A stretch of DNA of 64,000 nucleotides from Sulfurimicrobium sp031426915. GTDB taxonomy: Bacteria; Pseudomonadota; Gammaproteobacteria; Burkholderiales; Sulfuricellaceae. Below, in pieces: positions 31,378 to 41,976 of the stretch. A model generated the notes under the pieces. The model saw only the letters and a list, made by a program, of their open reading frames with translations. It had not been told where the DNA came from and searched no databases. How positions within the stretch are numbered: the first letter of the stretch is position 1; each line of letters begins with the position of its first letter. The DNA lies in the NCBI GenBank assembly GCA_031426915.1, contig JASJPB010000019.1, positions 1 to 64,000 of the forward strand. Reading direction: 5' to 3'. The position numbers and the translations under genes were made by a program.

Positions 31378-32539
31378 AATCAAAGTCCCGGCCCTGTCGG
31401 AATCGGTATCGGAAGCCACCTTGCTGTCCTGGCACAAGAAAGAGGGCGATGCCGTGGCCCAGGGCGAAAACCTGATCGATCTCGAAACCGACAAGGTGGT
31501 GCTTGAATTGCCTGCGCCCAAGGGTGGGGTGTTGAGCAAAATCATGAAGCAAAATGGCGAAGTGGTTCATACCGGTGAAGTGCTTGCCTTGCTGGACACA
31601 GAGACCAGGGCGTCCTCGCCAGTCGCGAAACCGGCAGCTGTGGAACCTGCCCTGGGTCCGTCGCTACGCAAGCTGGTGGCGCAGCACCAGATCGATCCGG
31701 CACAGATCGAAGGCAGCGGCCGCGGCGGCCGGATTACCCGGGATGACGTATTGGCCAAGGTGGAACCCCCGCCTCCAGCACCAACGCAGACTTTCCCCGC
31801 AGCCGCTTCCATGCTCGAAGCTCCCCCGAGTGGCGGTGCACGTCCCGAGCAGCGCGTTGCCATGACCCGGCTACGCGCCCGCGTGGCGGAGCGCCTGGTG
31901 GAGGCGCAGCATACCGCCGCCATCCTGACCACATTCAACGAGCTCAACATGCAGCCGGTGATGGATTTGCGCAATCGCTACAAGGACAAGTTCGAGAAGG
32001 AGCACGGGGTCAAACTGGGTTTCATGTCCTTCTTCGTCAAGGCGGCAGTGGCGGCGCTGAAAAAATATCCAGCGGTGAATGCTTCCATTGATGGCAAGGA
32101 CATCGTTTACCACGGCTATTTCGACATCGGCATTGCAGTCGGCAGCCCGCGCGGACTGGTGGTGCCGATCGTGCGCGATACGGACCAGCTGTCCTTTGCC
32201 GAGATCGAGAAACAGATTGTCGCCTATGGCAATCGCGCCCGGGACGGCAAGCTGACCATGGAAGAGCTGAGCGGCGGTACGTTCTCGATTTCCAACGGTG
32301 GTGTGTTCGGTTCCATGATGTCCACGCCCATCCTCAATCCGCCGCAAAGCGCCATTCTCGGCATGCACAAGACCTATGACCGTCCGGTGGCGGAGAATGG
32401 CCAGGTGGTGATCCGCCCCATGATGTATCTTGCGCTGTCCTACGACCACCGCATCATCGACGGCCGCGAGGCGGTGCTGTTCCTGGTGGCGATCAAGGAG
32501 GCGCTGGAGGACCCGGCACGGCTGCTGCTGGGGGTATGA
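31367..32539 (+). CDS. sucB: 2-oxoglutarate dehydrogenase E2 (dihydrolipoyllysine succinyltransferase)
   Basis: 390 residues. One lipoyl domain (1-75) has the lipoylated Lys in DLETDKVVLEL. A peripheral subunit-binding domain follows (LRKLVAQHQIDPAQIEGSGRGGRITRDDVL), then the catalytic domain with SYDHRIIDGREAVLFL at the C-terminus (active-site His and Asp). It transfers succinyl to CoA and forms the core of the complex. The expected E3 gene (lpd) does not follow; zapE does. E3 must be encoded elsewhere. Confidence 0.96.
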   Translation: MIIEIKVPALSESVSEATLLSWHKKEGDAVAQGENLIDLETDKVVLELPAPKGGVLSKIMKQNGEVVHTGEVLALLDTETRASSPVAKPAAVEPALGPSLRKLVAQHQIDPAQIEGSGRGGRITRDDVLAKVEPPPPAPTQTFPAAASMLEAPPSGGARPEQRVAMTRLRARVAERLVEAQHTAAILTTFNELNMQPVMDLRNRYKDKFEKEHGVKLGFMSFFVKAAVAALKKYPAVNASIDGKDIVYHGYFDIGIAVGSPRGLVVPIVRDTDQLSFAEIEKQIVAYGNRARDGKLTMEELSGGTFSISNGGVFGSMMSTPILNPPQSAILGMHKTYDRPVAENGQVVIRPMMYLALSYDHRIIDGREAVLFLVAIKEALEDPARLLLGV

Positions 32540-32545
32540 TCCGGT

Positions 32546-33640
32546 TTGAGCGAAGTCCTTGACTGTCTGGAACGCCAGGCAGCAGAGCGCAATATGGTGC
32601 TGGACGATTCCCAGCGTGCGGCTGCCTTGCAACTGCAGCATCTTTACGACAGCCTGCTGCAAGCCCGCCCCTTCAGCCGCGGTTTGCTGCGTCACCTCGT
32701 CAAGCCGCGGCTGCCGCGCGGCTTGTACCTGTGGGGCGGTGTCGGTCGCGGCAAGAGTTTCATCATGGACGCCTTCTATTCCTGTATCCCCATCGAGCAC
32801 AAGAAAAGAATCCATTTCCACCGTTTCATGCAGGAGATACACGGCCGCCTTGCCGCCGTGAAAGGCCAGGCCAACCCCATGCGTCTGGTGGCCAGGGAAC
32901 TGGCGCGCCATGTGCGCCTGCTGTGCCTGGATGAATTCCACATCACCGATATCACCCATGCCATGCTGATGAGAGGGCTGCTGCAAGGCCTGTTCGAACA
33001 CGGCGTGGCCGTGGTGACCACTTCCAATTCTCCGCCCGACGATTTGTACCGGAATGGCCTCCAGCGCGGCCAGTTTTTGCCAGCCATCGCCCTTATCAAG
33101 GAGCGGCTGGATGTCGTGCATCTGGATGGCGGCGTGGATTACCGCTTGCGCACGTTGGAACAGGCAGGGCTCTACCATGTGCCTTTGGATGAGACAGCGG
33201 AAGCGGCGTTGACGGGCGTGTTCGAGGTCTTGGCCCGGGGTACGGGCAATGCTGAAACCTTGCTGAGAGTGGAGGGCAGGAATATTCCGGTGCGGCGCGT
33301 GGCTTTCGGCGTGGCCTGGTTCGATTTCACCGCGCTGTGCGCTGGTCCGCGCGGCAAGGCGGATTACATTGAACTGGCGCAGCGCTTCCACACCGTGTTG
33401 CTATCGGGTGTGCCTCAATTCGAAAAACATCTGGCGGCGGAAGCGCGGCGCTTTCTTTGGCTGGTGGACGAGTTCTACGATTGCCGGGTCAAGCTGGTGC
33501 TATCCGCCGCGGTGCCGCTGGCTGACCTTGACCGGAACGGGTTGTTTCACGGCGAGTTCGAGCGTGCCTTGAGCCGCCTGGCCGAGATGCAATCCCACAC
33601 CTATCTGGCGCAGCCGCATCTAGGAGCCTGTAGGACTTAA
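32546..33640 (+). CDS. zapE: cell division protein ZapE (AFG1-like ATPase), 3' end formed by a repeat element
   Basis: 364 residues. Walker A is LWGGVGRGKSF near residue 72; Walker B is LLCLDEFHITD; the sensor stretch is VVTTSNSPPDDLYRNGLQ and a C-terminal arginine segment is FLWLVDEFYD. ZapE is a GTP/ATP-hydrolysing factor that acts on the Z ring under stress and low oxygen. A TTG at 32546 is the best start by length; ATG at 32594 is the alternative. The last codons (LGACRT and stop) come from the left end of the element at 33620-33779, so the native C-terminus has probably been replaced. Confidence 0.9.
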   Translation: MSEVLDCLERQAAERNMVLDDSQRAAALQLQHLYDSLLQARPFSRGLLRHLVKPRLPRGLYLWGGVGRGKSFIMDAFYSCIPIEHKKRIHFHRFMQEIHGRLAAVKGQANPMRLVARELARHVRLLCLDEFHITDITHAMLMRGLLQGLFEHGVAVVTTSNSPPDDLYRNGLQRGQFLPAIALIKERLDVVHLDGGVDYRLRTLEQAGLYHVPLDETAEAALTGVFEVLARGTGNAETLLRVEGRNIPVRRVAFGVAWFDFTALCAGPRGKADYIELAQRFHTVLLSGVPQFEKHLAAEARRFLWLVDEFYDCRVKLVLSAAVPLADLDRNGLFHGEFERALSRLAEMQSHTYLAQPHLGACRT

Positions 33641-33779
33641 AGGTAATCGGCTGCAAATCCGCCTGAGCGGTCCATGTTTCACCGGTTTTTTTGGTCAATA
33701 TAATGACTATTGACCTGCAAAACCTGTCCTCGCCCAGCCGAATTCTCGCTTCGATTCTTCAAGTCCGACAGGCTCCTAG
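33620..33779. mobile_element. MITE-like element, 160 bp, with 19-bp terminal inverted repeats
   Basis: CTAGGAGCCTGTAGGACTT at 33620-33638 matches the reverse complement of 33761-33779 at 18 of 19 positions. The inside has no gene but holds a second hairpin, GGTCAATA at 33693-33700 with TATTGACC at 33708-33715, next to a seven-T run. The outermost CTAG on both sides may be a 4-bp target duplication. The short length, terminal repeats and absence of a transposase fit a non-autonomous transposon. It sits exactly between the convergent zapE and DUF779 genes and supplies zapE's stop codon. Confidence 0.75.
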
Positions 33780-33780
33780 G

Positions 33781-34158
33781 CTAGGGAACCGATGATGTTT
33801 CGAGGGGCGGCAGCGCGTCCCATTCCTCGTCGCTGTAGAGGCGCGAGCGCGTTAGAAAACGCATCCCCTCGGGCCCTTCGAGGGAAAACATGCCGCCGCG
33901 TCCTTCCACCACGTCGATGATGAGTTGCGTGTGCTCCCAGTAATCGAACTGGGCGCGTCCCATGTAGAACGGACAGCCGCCGATCTCGCCGATCTTGATG
34001 TCGGCATCGCCGACGATGAATTCGCCCAGCGGATAGCACATCGGCGCGCTACCGTCGCAGCAGCCGCCCGACTGGTGAAACATGAGCGGCCCATACTTGG
34101 TTTTCAGTTTTTCGATCAATCGCAATGCGGCATCGGTTGCAACCACGCGTGAAACCAT
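33781..34158 (-). CDS. DUF779 protein, aldehyde-dehydrogenase associated, 125 aa
   Basis: The protein carries the DUF779 marks FHQSGGCCDGSAPMCYP, GEIGGCPFYMGRAQFDYWEHTQLIIDVVEGRGGMFSLE and EGMRFLTRSR. Five cysteines, including the CC pair, could bind a metal. Its function is unknown, but the family is repeatedly found beside acetaldehyde dehydrogenases, as here, 60 bp downstream of ald on the same strand. ATG at 34158 follows AGGAGA. It is separated from ald by a 10-bp hairpin that may set the ratio of the two products. Confidence 0.88.
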   Translation of the reverse strand: MVSRVVATDAALRLIEKLKTKYGPLMFHQSGGCCDGSAPMCYPLGEFIVGDADIKIGEIGGCPFYMGRAQFDYWEHTQLIIDVVEGRGGMFSLEGPEGMRFLTRSRLYSDEEWDALPPLETSSVP

Positions 34159-34171
34159 TGTTTTCTCCTAG

Positions 34172-34199
34172 GTGGAGCGCGGCTCGCGTCGCGCTCCAC
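34172..34199 (-). promoter_or_regulatory. intercistronic hairpin between the aldehyde dehydrogenase and DUF779 genes
   Basis: GTGGAGCGCG at 34172-34181 pairs perfectly with CGCGCTCCAC at 34190-34199 over an 8-nt loop. It lies between the ald stop and the DUF779 ribosome site, without a T-run. A role as mRNA stabiliser or partial terminator is inferred. Confidence 0.55.
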
Positions 34200-34218
34200 G
34201 ATGCCTAGCCTGCTTGGT

Positions 34219-35739
34219 TTAAAAGAAGCCCAGCGCTTTAGGACTGTAGCTCACCAGCAGGTTCTTGGTTTGCTGGTAATGGTCGAGCATCATCTTGTGG
34301 GTTTCGCGACCGATGCCCGACTGCTTGTAGCCGCCGAATGCCGCGTGTGCCGGGTAGGCGTGGTAGCAGTTGGTCCATACCCGTCCGGCCTTGATGCCGC
34401 GGCCCATGCGGTAGGCGGTGTTGGTGTCGCGCGTCCAGACGCCTGCGCCCAGGCCGTAAAGCGTATCGTTGGCGATGGCAAGCGCATCCGCATGGTCCTT
34501 GAAGGTGGTGACCGAAAGCACCGGCCCGAAAATTTCTTCCTGGAAAATGCGCATCTTGTTATGGCCCTTGAACAGCGTCGGCTGGACGTAGTAGCCGCCC
34601 TCCAGGTCGCCCGGCAGCAGGTTGCGATTGCCGCCGATCAGGCATTCCGCGCCTTCCTGGCGCGCGATGTCCATGTAGGAGAGGATCTTTTCCAGCTGTT
34701 CGCTGGAGGCCTGGGCGCCCATCATGGTGTCGGTGTCGAGCGGCGAGCCGACCTTGATCGCGGCCACGCGCTTCAGGGCGCGCTCCATGAACTTGTCGTA
34801 GATGGATTCCTGGATCAGCGCACGCGACGGGCAGGTGCAGACCTCGCCCTGGTTGACGGCGAACATGGTGATGCCTTCCAGGGTCTTGTCGAAGAAGTCG
34901 TCGTCCTGGTCCATCACGTCGGCGAAAAAGATGTTGGGCGACTTGCCGCCCAGTTCCAGCGTCACCGGGATGATGTTCTGGCTGGCGTATTGCATGATCA
35001 GGCGGCCGGTGGTGGTTTCGCCGGTGAAGGCGATCTTGGCGATGCGCGGGCTGGATGCGAGCGGTTTGCCGGCTTCCAGACCGAAGCCGTTGACCACGTT
35101 GAGCACGCCGGGCGGCAGCAGGTCGCCCACCAGTTCCAGCAGCACCATGATGCTGGCCGGGGTCTGCTCGGCGGGCTTCAACACCACGCAGTTGCCGGCG
35201 GCCAGGGCCGGCGCGAGCTTCCATACCGCCATCAGGATCGGGAAATTCCAGGGAATGATCTGCCCCACCACGCCCAGCGGTTCGTGGAAATGATAGGCCA
35301 CGGTGTCGTCGTCGATCTCGCCGATGCTGCCTTCCTGGGCGCGCACGCAGCCCGCGAAATAGCGGAAATGGTCGATGGCGAGCGGGATATCGACGTTGAG
35401 CGTTTCGCGGATCGGCTTGCCGTTGTCCACCGTTTCGGCATAGGCCAGCGCTTCCAGGTTCTGCTCCATGCGGTCGGCGATCCTGAGCAGGGTGTTGGCG
35501 CGCTCGGTGACCGAGGTGCGCCCCCACTTGTCGGCTGCGGCATGGGCGGCGTCCAGCGCCAATTCGATGTCTTCGGCGCTGGAACGGGCCGCCTGGCAGA
35601 ATGCCTTGCCGGTGATCGGACTGATGTTATCGAAATACTGGCCCCTGACCGGCGCTGTCCACTTGCCGTTGATGAAGTTGTCGTACTTGGCCTTGAACTG
35701 AACCTTGGCACCTGCGGTGCCGGGTGCGGCGTATAGCAT
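34219..35739 (-). CDS. acetaldehyde dehydrogenase (ExaC/AcoD-type, NAD+)
   Basis: A 506-residue ALDH. Cofactor and catalytic segments are IIPWNFPILMAVWKLAPALAAGN, FTGETTTGRLI, ELGGKSPNIFF (general-base Glu) and NQGEVCTCPSR (nucleophile Cys), with the closing GGYKQSGIGRE. It oxidises acetaldehyde to acetate and is often used with ethanol, ethanolamine or acetoin breakdown. ATG at 35739 follows GAGGAGA; an extension of twelve residues has no ribosome site. A perfect sigma-54 promoter lies upstream and the divergent acoR-like gene encodes its probable activator. Confidence 0.92.
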   Translation of the reverse strand: MLYAAPGTAGAKVQFKAKYDNFINGKWTAPVRGQYFDNISPITGKAFCQAARSSAEDIELALDAAHAAADKWGRTSVTERANTLLRIADRMEQNLEALAYAETVDNGKPIRETLNVDIPLAIDHFRYFAGCVRAQEGSIGEIDDDTVAYHFHEPLGVVGQIIPWNFPILMAVWKLAPALAAGNCVVLKPAEQTPASIMVLLELVGDLLPPGVLNVVNGFGLEAGKPLASSPRIAKIAFTGETTTGRLIMQYASQNIIPVTLELGGKSPNIFFADVMDQDDDFFDKTLEGITMFAVNQGEVCTCPSRALIQESIYDKFMERALKRVAAIKVGSPLDTDTMMGAQASSEQLEKILSYMDIARQEGAECLIGGNRNLLPGDLEGGYYVQPTLFKGHNKMRIFQEEIFGPVLSVTTFKDHADALAIANDTLYGLGAGVWTRDTNTAYRMGRGIKAGRVWTNCYHAYPAHAAFGGYKQSGIGRETHKMMLDHYQQTKNLLVSYSPKALGFF

Positions 35740-35800
35740 GAATGTCTCCTCGATTTTATGGGTATGCAAAAACAAGCCGGATCGGCTCAGGTGCTATTTC

Positions 35801-35816
35801 AGCAAGCCTCGTGCCA
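35801..35816 (-). promoter_or_regulatory. sigma-54 (-24/-12) promoter of the aldehyde dehydrogenase gene
   Basis: On the minus strand the sequence is TGGCACGAGGCTTGCT, which equals the RpoN consensus TGGCAC-N5-TTGCW. It lies 62 bases before the ald start. Such promoters need an activator ATPase, here the divergent AcoR-like protein. Confidence 0.85.
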
Positions 35817-35888
35817 GGCCTGTTAATTTGTGCATCGTGTTGTATTTGAATGGGAAATATATAAATTTCGCGTTTGCACGGGATTGGC

Positions 35889-35929
35889 CGTGACGTCTTG
35901 AAAAAGGACAGCTGTCACGATATGGGACA
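35889..35929. promoter_or_regulatory. candidate upstream activator sites for the AcoR-like regulator
   Basis: Overlapping dyads: CGTGAC at 35889-35894 with GTCACG at 35914-35919, ACAGCTGT at 35908-35915, and TGTC-N9-GACA at 35913-35929. They lie roughly 75-130 bp upstream of the sigma-54 promoter, a usual distance for enhancer-binding proteins. Which dyad is bound is not decidable from the sequence. Confidence 0.5.
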
Positions 35930-36032
35930 CTCTTCATGGCTTGCTTGTCATGACGCGGTGGAACGCTTACATTAGCTACCATGTCAGATGGTGTGACCGG
36001 TTCGAACCGATCCTCGAAAGGCAGGAGACAAG

Positions 36033-37960
<1,928 letters not shown>

Positions 37961-37964
<4 letters not shown>

Positions 37965-38833
37965 ATGGATGCAGCCAGATAGCTTTCCAGATCGGCATTC
38001 ATGAGGTTGGCGATGGCTTCCGGTTTCTGGAACGGCAGCGCGTGGTCGGCCCCGGAAATCAAATGGCATTGCCAATGGCGGTTTTGCGCGGCAATCTCCC
38101 GGCAGAAACCATAAATCTCGCTGCCGGAACGTTCGCCGACGAAGCTGCTGACATGGGCCTGGGCGGCGATCAATTGGGCACGGTCCAGGGTTCTTGCTGC
38201 CTGGGTGACTGCTGCCAGTATCGAAGCCAGCCCTTTGGGGCGGTGGGCGAGGCGGGCGCGCACGACCTCCTCGTTACGTGAATTGCGACTGCGGTGGGGG
38301 GAAACGGCATCGAGAAAAATGCCCAATCCATGCTCCAGTTCGTCGTCTATGCACAGTTTTTGCGCTGCCTGAAGCAAGGTCTCGCGCCGGTTGAGCAGCT
38401 CTTTTTCATTGTTGCCGCCGAGCAGGCCGGGTTCGAACAAGAAGGTTTTTTCCACTGCTTTCGGGCGGGTAGCCTTTAGTTGCATGGCGATCAGACCGCC
38501 ATACGAGTACCCCCCAAGATCGAATTTGTCCCAGCCGTGGGAGTCGAGCAAGCTTGCCATGTCAGCCACCACCTCAGCGGTTTCGAACGGGTGTTCCTGG
38601 TGGTCGGGGAAGTGGGTTTTTCCCGTGCCGCGCAGATCCGGAACCAGGATTTCTGACCAGTTCAGGAGGTGATTGAGGATGGGTTCCCAGGTGATCTGGC
38701 CATCCACCCCGCCGCCATGAAGCAGCAGCAGACGGCGTGGCGCAAGGGCGCTAAAGCGATACAGCCGGTAATAAATCGACTGCTGGGGGCGGTTGAGGTA
38801 GCCCTCGGTGTCGGGAGTGGGGGCAGCAACCAC
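37961..38833 (-). CDS. alpha/beta hydrolase, 290 aa
   Basis: The fold marks are LLLLHGGGVDGQITWEP (oxyanion region), VPDLRGTGKT, the nucleophile elbow GGYSYGGLIAM (GxSxG), and a late His in SGADHALPF. The substrate is unknown; the sequence could be an esterase, lipase or peptidase. It starts with GTG at 38833, eight bases after the EAL-HDOD stop, so it is probably made from the chemotaxis transcript although its role need not be related. Confidence 0.85.
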
Positions 38834-38841
38834 TGCGGAAA

Positions 38842-40062
38842 TCAGCCGATGCCCAGTTGTTCCACCCAGGCCAGGGCTTCCATGTGTGCCTTGTTGATCT
38901 TTTCCGGGTCCATGGCCATGGAGTCAGCCAGTTCTCCGATACGCTTGGGATCGGAGTTTTCGCAGGCTTCGGTGAGCGCAAGGAAGGGGCCGTATACGCC
39001 CTGCCGGTTGAGCAGCGCATCACAGATGGTTTCCGGCAAATAAAGCTTCTCCAGAATGTCGTCCATGGGCATTTCCAGCATGGCGTCGAGGAGGGAGAAG
39101 ATGCCGACGATGAAGAGGTTGTCGCGGTCGCTTTTTTCCATGTAATCCTGGCCCAGCAATTCGGTGAGGCGGCCGCGGGTAATGGCGGTCTTCATCAGGG
39201 CAGGAGGCGTGGAGTCGTTGCCGGCAGTGGCGAGCAGCAGGGTCAGCCAGCGGTACAGTTGCTGGTAGCCAAGAATGGCCAGGGCGTGGCGGATGGACTG
39301 GATCTCGCATGACAGGCCGAAACCCACCGAGTTGATGTAGCGCAGCAGTTTGAAGGAGAGCGCTACGTCGGCCTTGAAGCCGGTCTCGATTTCCTTGACG
39401 TCGGCGTTGTTGCGCACCTTGTTGAGCAGGGATAGAACGGTGGCGTGAGCCGGGTTGATGATCTTGGCGGAGAGTGTTTCCGGGTGGGCGAAATAGTACC
39501 CCTGGAAGTAATGAAAGCCGAGTTCCTTGCACTGTTTGTATTCGGTGCGGGTTTCGACCTTCTCCGCGATCAACTTGGCGGAAGTGTTGCTTTGCAACGA
39601 GCGCGCCAGGGTTGCGGTTCTTTCGAGGCCGAGTTCATGGATATCAACCTTGATGAAATCCGCGATCGGCAGCAATTCTGAATTGATGGGGCGATGGTCG
39701 AAATCGTCCAGGGCGAAGCGGAAACCGAGCTGGCGCAGGTCTTTGATGCGCGCCAGCAGTTCCGGGGTGGCTTCCACCGATTCGATTAGTTCGAGTACCA
39801 CCCGCTGGGCTGGCAGCAACTCGAGGAAATCGCTCTCCAGCATGGGTGCGGCGATGTTGATGAAAGCCAGTTTGTCGCCCAAAAGCCAGTTGGCATCCAT
39901 GTTGCTGAAGGTGTTGACCAGCACGTTGGTACCGGCCTGCAGATCGTCCGTGATTTCGGCGCTTGAAGCATCAGCACTATGGCGGAACAGCAGTTCATAG
40001 CCAATGATCTTCTGCTGAAGATCAACGATCGGCTGACGCCCTATAAAGGCTTGATTTTGCAT
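38842..40062 (-). CDS. EAL-HDOD signalling protein, 406 aa
   Basis: An N-terminal EAL-like domain (about 5-200) is followed by an HDOD domain (about 205-400, LLNKVRNNADVKEIETGFKADVALSFKLLRYINS). The EAL motif is degenerate: GYELLFRHS replaces EALxR, so c-di-GMP hydrolysis is unlikely and binding or protein interaction is the better guess. The YuxH-type architecture is widespread but of unsettled function. The gene begins three bases after cheA and is probably co-transcribed with it, which links it to motility control. Confidence 0.88.
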   Translation of the reverse strand: MQNQAFIGRQPIVDLQQKIIGYELLFRHSADASSAEITDDLQAGTNVLVNTFSNMDANWLLGDKLAFINIAAPMLESDFLELLPAQRVVLELIESVEATPELLARIKDLRQLGFRFALDDFDHRPINSELLPIADFIKVDIHELGLERTATLARSLQSNTSAKLIAEKVETRTEYKQCKELGFHYFQGYYFAHPETLSAKIINPAHATVLSLLNKVRNNADVKEIETGFKADVALSFKLLRYINSVGFGLSCEIQSIRHALAILGYQQLYRWLTLLLATAGNDSTPPALMKTAITRGRLTELLGQDYMEKSDRDNLFIVGIFSLLDAMLEMPMDDILEKLYLPETICDALLNRQGVYGPFLALTEACENSDPKRIGELADSMAMDPEKINKAHMEALAWVEQLGIG

Positions 40063-40065
40063 GGA

Positions 40066-41928
40066 TTAATGTGCCGGATGAGTGAACAGGGCGGCGCGGG
40101 TGGTGTCCGGATTCATTCTGAGTAGTTCTTCCATATCCAGCACCAGCACCACCGAACCGTCCCCGGAAAGCGTGGCTCCGGCAATCCCCTTGGGCTTGAT
40201 GTCGAGCAGGGGTTTGATTACCACGTCGTCACGACCGATGAAGCCGTCGATGGCCAGGACGAATGTGGTGTCGGCGCTCTGCATCAGCACGCCAAAGGCA
40301 GGTGCGCCATTTTCCGGCCAGCCTATCATGCTCGCCAGGGAGCGAACTGGCATCACTTCCTCGCGTACCACCATGGTGGCACGACCCGCGACTTGTTTCA
40401 CATCCTTGGGATCGATCGGGGTGATTTCCCGCACCATGGACAGCGGCACCGCGAAAGGCTGGTCGCCCACGCGCACCAGCAGTACCGGCAGGATTGCCAG
40501 GGTGAGCGGCAGGGAAATGGTGATGGTCGTACCCATGCCGACCGCAGAGCTGATTTCGATGCGGCCATTGAGCTTGCCGATGTTGGTTTTCACCACATCC
40601 ATGCCGACCCCGCGTCCGGATACATCGGAAATCTGGTCCTTGGTGGAGAAGCCAGGCAGGAAAATGAGTTGCAGACTCTGCCTGTCATCCAGGCTGTTGG
40701 CCATCTCCAGGTCGATCAGGCCTTTTTCGACCGCTTTGTGGCGGATGGTGTCCGGACGCATGCCGCGGCCGTCGTCCGCAATCTCGATAATGATGTGGTC
40801 GCCCACCTGCGCTGCGCTGAGGCGCACGATACTTTTCGACGACTTTCCGGCAGCAAGCCGTTCCTCTGGACTATCCACGCCATGGTCAACGGCGTTACGG
40901 ACCAGATGGACCAGAGGGTCGTTGAGATCCTCGATCATGGTCTTGTCAATTTCGGTTTCTTCGCCGGACAGCAACAGTTCCACATCCTTGCCCAATTGCC
41001 GAGCGAGATCGCGGGCCAGGCGGGGGTATTTCTGGAACAAGCGTCCGATGGGCTGCATACGGGTTTTCATCACCGCATTTTGCAGGTCGCCGACCAGCAG
41101 GTCCAGTTGGCTCACCGCTTCATCCAGCGCCTTGAGCGTGCTTGAATCCTGTTTCCCGGCAAGGATGTCGGCGCGCAGGCTGGTGAGGCGGTTCTTGGTG
41201 AGGCCGATTTCCCCGGTATAGGTCAGTACCTGATCCAGGCGAGTAGTGTCCACCCGGATGGTGGTTTCCTTCGCTGCCGTGACTTGTTGCGGCGCTGCCG
41301 CAGGCCTGGCGGGCGCAACAACGGGATGGGCTATCTCCGGATGGGGGGCTGGGTGAGCCTCCGTCAGGGCGGATGCGGTTGGCGCATGATGAACGGGCGC
41401 GCTTTCATTGCCCAGCAGCGAGTGATACATGCCGTCCCAGTCGGGACCATTGCCGCTGGCAGCCGGGGTTGCCGCAGCCGCAGGGATCGCAGCCGGTGCC
41501 TCAGGCTGAGTCGGGGTGGCGTGAAGGTTGTAGTGTCCGCCTGCGATGACGGTGTCCAGCGCTTCCAGTAAAGCTTTGTCGGCTGGGGGCGGAACCTGCG
41601 CCTGGCCGAGATGGCCGAACATGTCCCGTACCACGCCCGTGGCGGCCATGATCACGTCCATCATGTCAGGGGTCAGCGTAAGCTCGGCGGTGCGCAGCTT
41701 GTCGAACAGGTTCTCGGTGCGGTGGCACAGTTCCACCAGTTCGTTGACATTGAGGAAGCCCGCGCCGCCTTTTATGGTGTGAAAGCCGCGAAAAATATCG
41801 TTAAGCAGGGACTTGTCCCCCGGCCGCTTTTCCAATTCCACCAGCTTGTTGTCCACGTCGGACAACAGTTCCCCTGCTTCAGTGAGGAAATCGTGGAGCA
41901 GTTCTTCCATTCCGGCGAAGTGACTCAT
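40066..41928 (-). CDS. cheA: chemotaxis histidine kinase CheA
   Basis: 620 residues. The Hpt domain carries the phosphorylated His in FRGFHTIKGGAGFL (about 48). A long Ala/Pro-rich linker (about 130-215) replaces a clear P2 domain. Then come the dimerisation helices (RVDTTRLDQVLTYTGEIGLTKNRL), the ATPase (HLVRNAVDHGVDSPEER, DDGRGM, GRGVGMDVV) and a CheW-like domain (about 470-600). It phosphorylates CheY in response to receptors. No cheW, cheR or cheB lies in the window. Confidence 0.95.
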   Translation of the reverse strand: MSHFAGMEELLHDFLTEAGELLSDVDNKLVELEKRPGDKSLLNDIFRGFHTIKGGAGFLNVNELVELCHRTENLFDKLRTAELTLTPDMMDVIMAATGVVRDMFGHLGQAQVPPPADKALLEALDTVIAGGHYNLHATPTQPEAPAAIPAAAATPAASGNGPDWDGMYHSLLGNESAPVHHAPTASALTEAHPAPHPEIAHPVVAPARPAAAPQQVTAAKETTIRVDTTRLDQVLTYTGEIGLTKNRLTSLRADILAGKQDSSTLKALDEAVSQLDLLVGDLQNAVMKTRMQPIGRLFQKYPRLARDLARQLGKDVELLLSGEETEIDKTMIEDLNDPLVHLVRNAVDHGVDSPEERLAAGKSSKSIVRLSAAQVGDHIIIEIADDGRGMRPDTIRHKAVEKGLIDLEMANSLDDRQSLQLIFLPGFSTKDQISDVSGRGVGMDVVKTNIGKLNGRIEISSAVGMGTTITISLPLTLAILPVLLVRVGDQPFAVPLSMVREITPIDPKDVKQVAGRATMVVREEVMPVRSLASMIGWPENGAPAFGVLMQSADTTFVLAIDGFIGRDDVVIKPLLDIKPKGIAGATLSGDGSVVLVLDMEELLRMNPDTTRAALFTHPAH

Positions 41929-41976
41929 GGCTTCTCCCGTGCTTGTTATTTAGTGCTTGGGGTCCGAGTTTGTGGC

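Noticed and set aside
34201..35736. Plus-strand frame of 511 codons opposite the aldehyde dehydrogenase
   Set aside because: Shadow of a certain gene that also has its own sigma-54 promoter.
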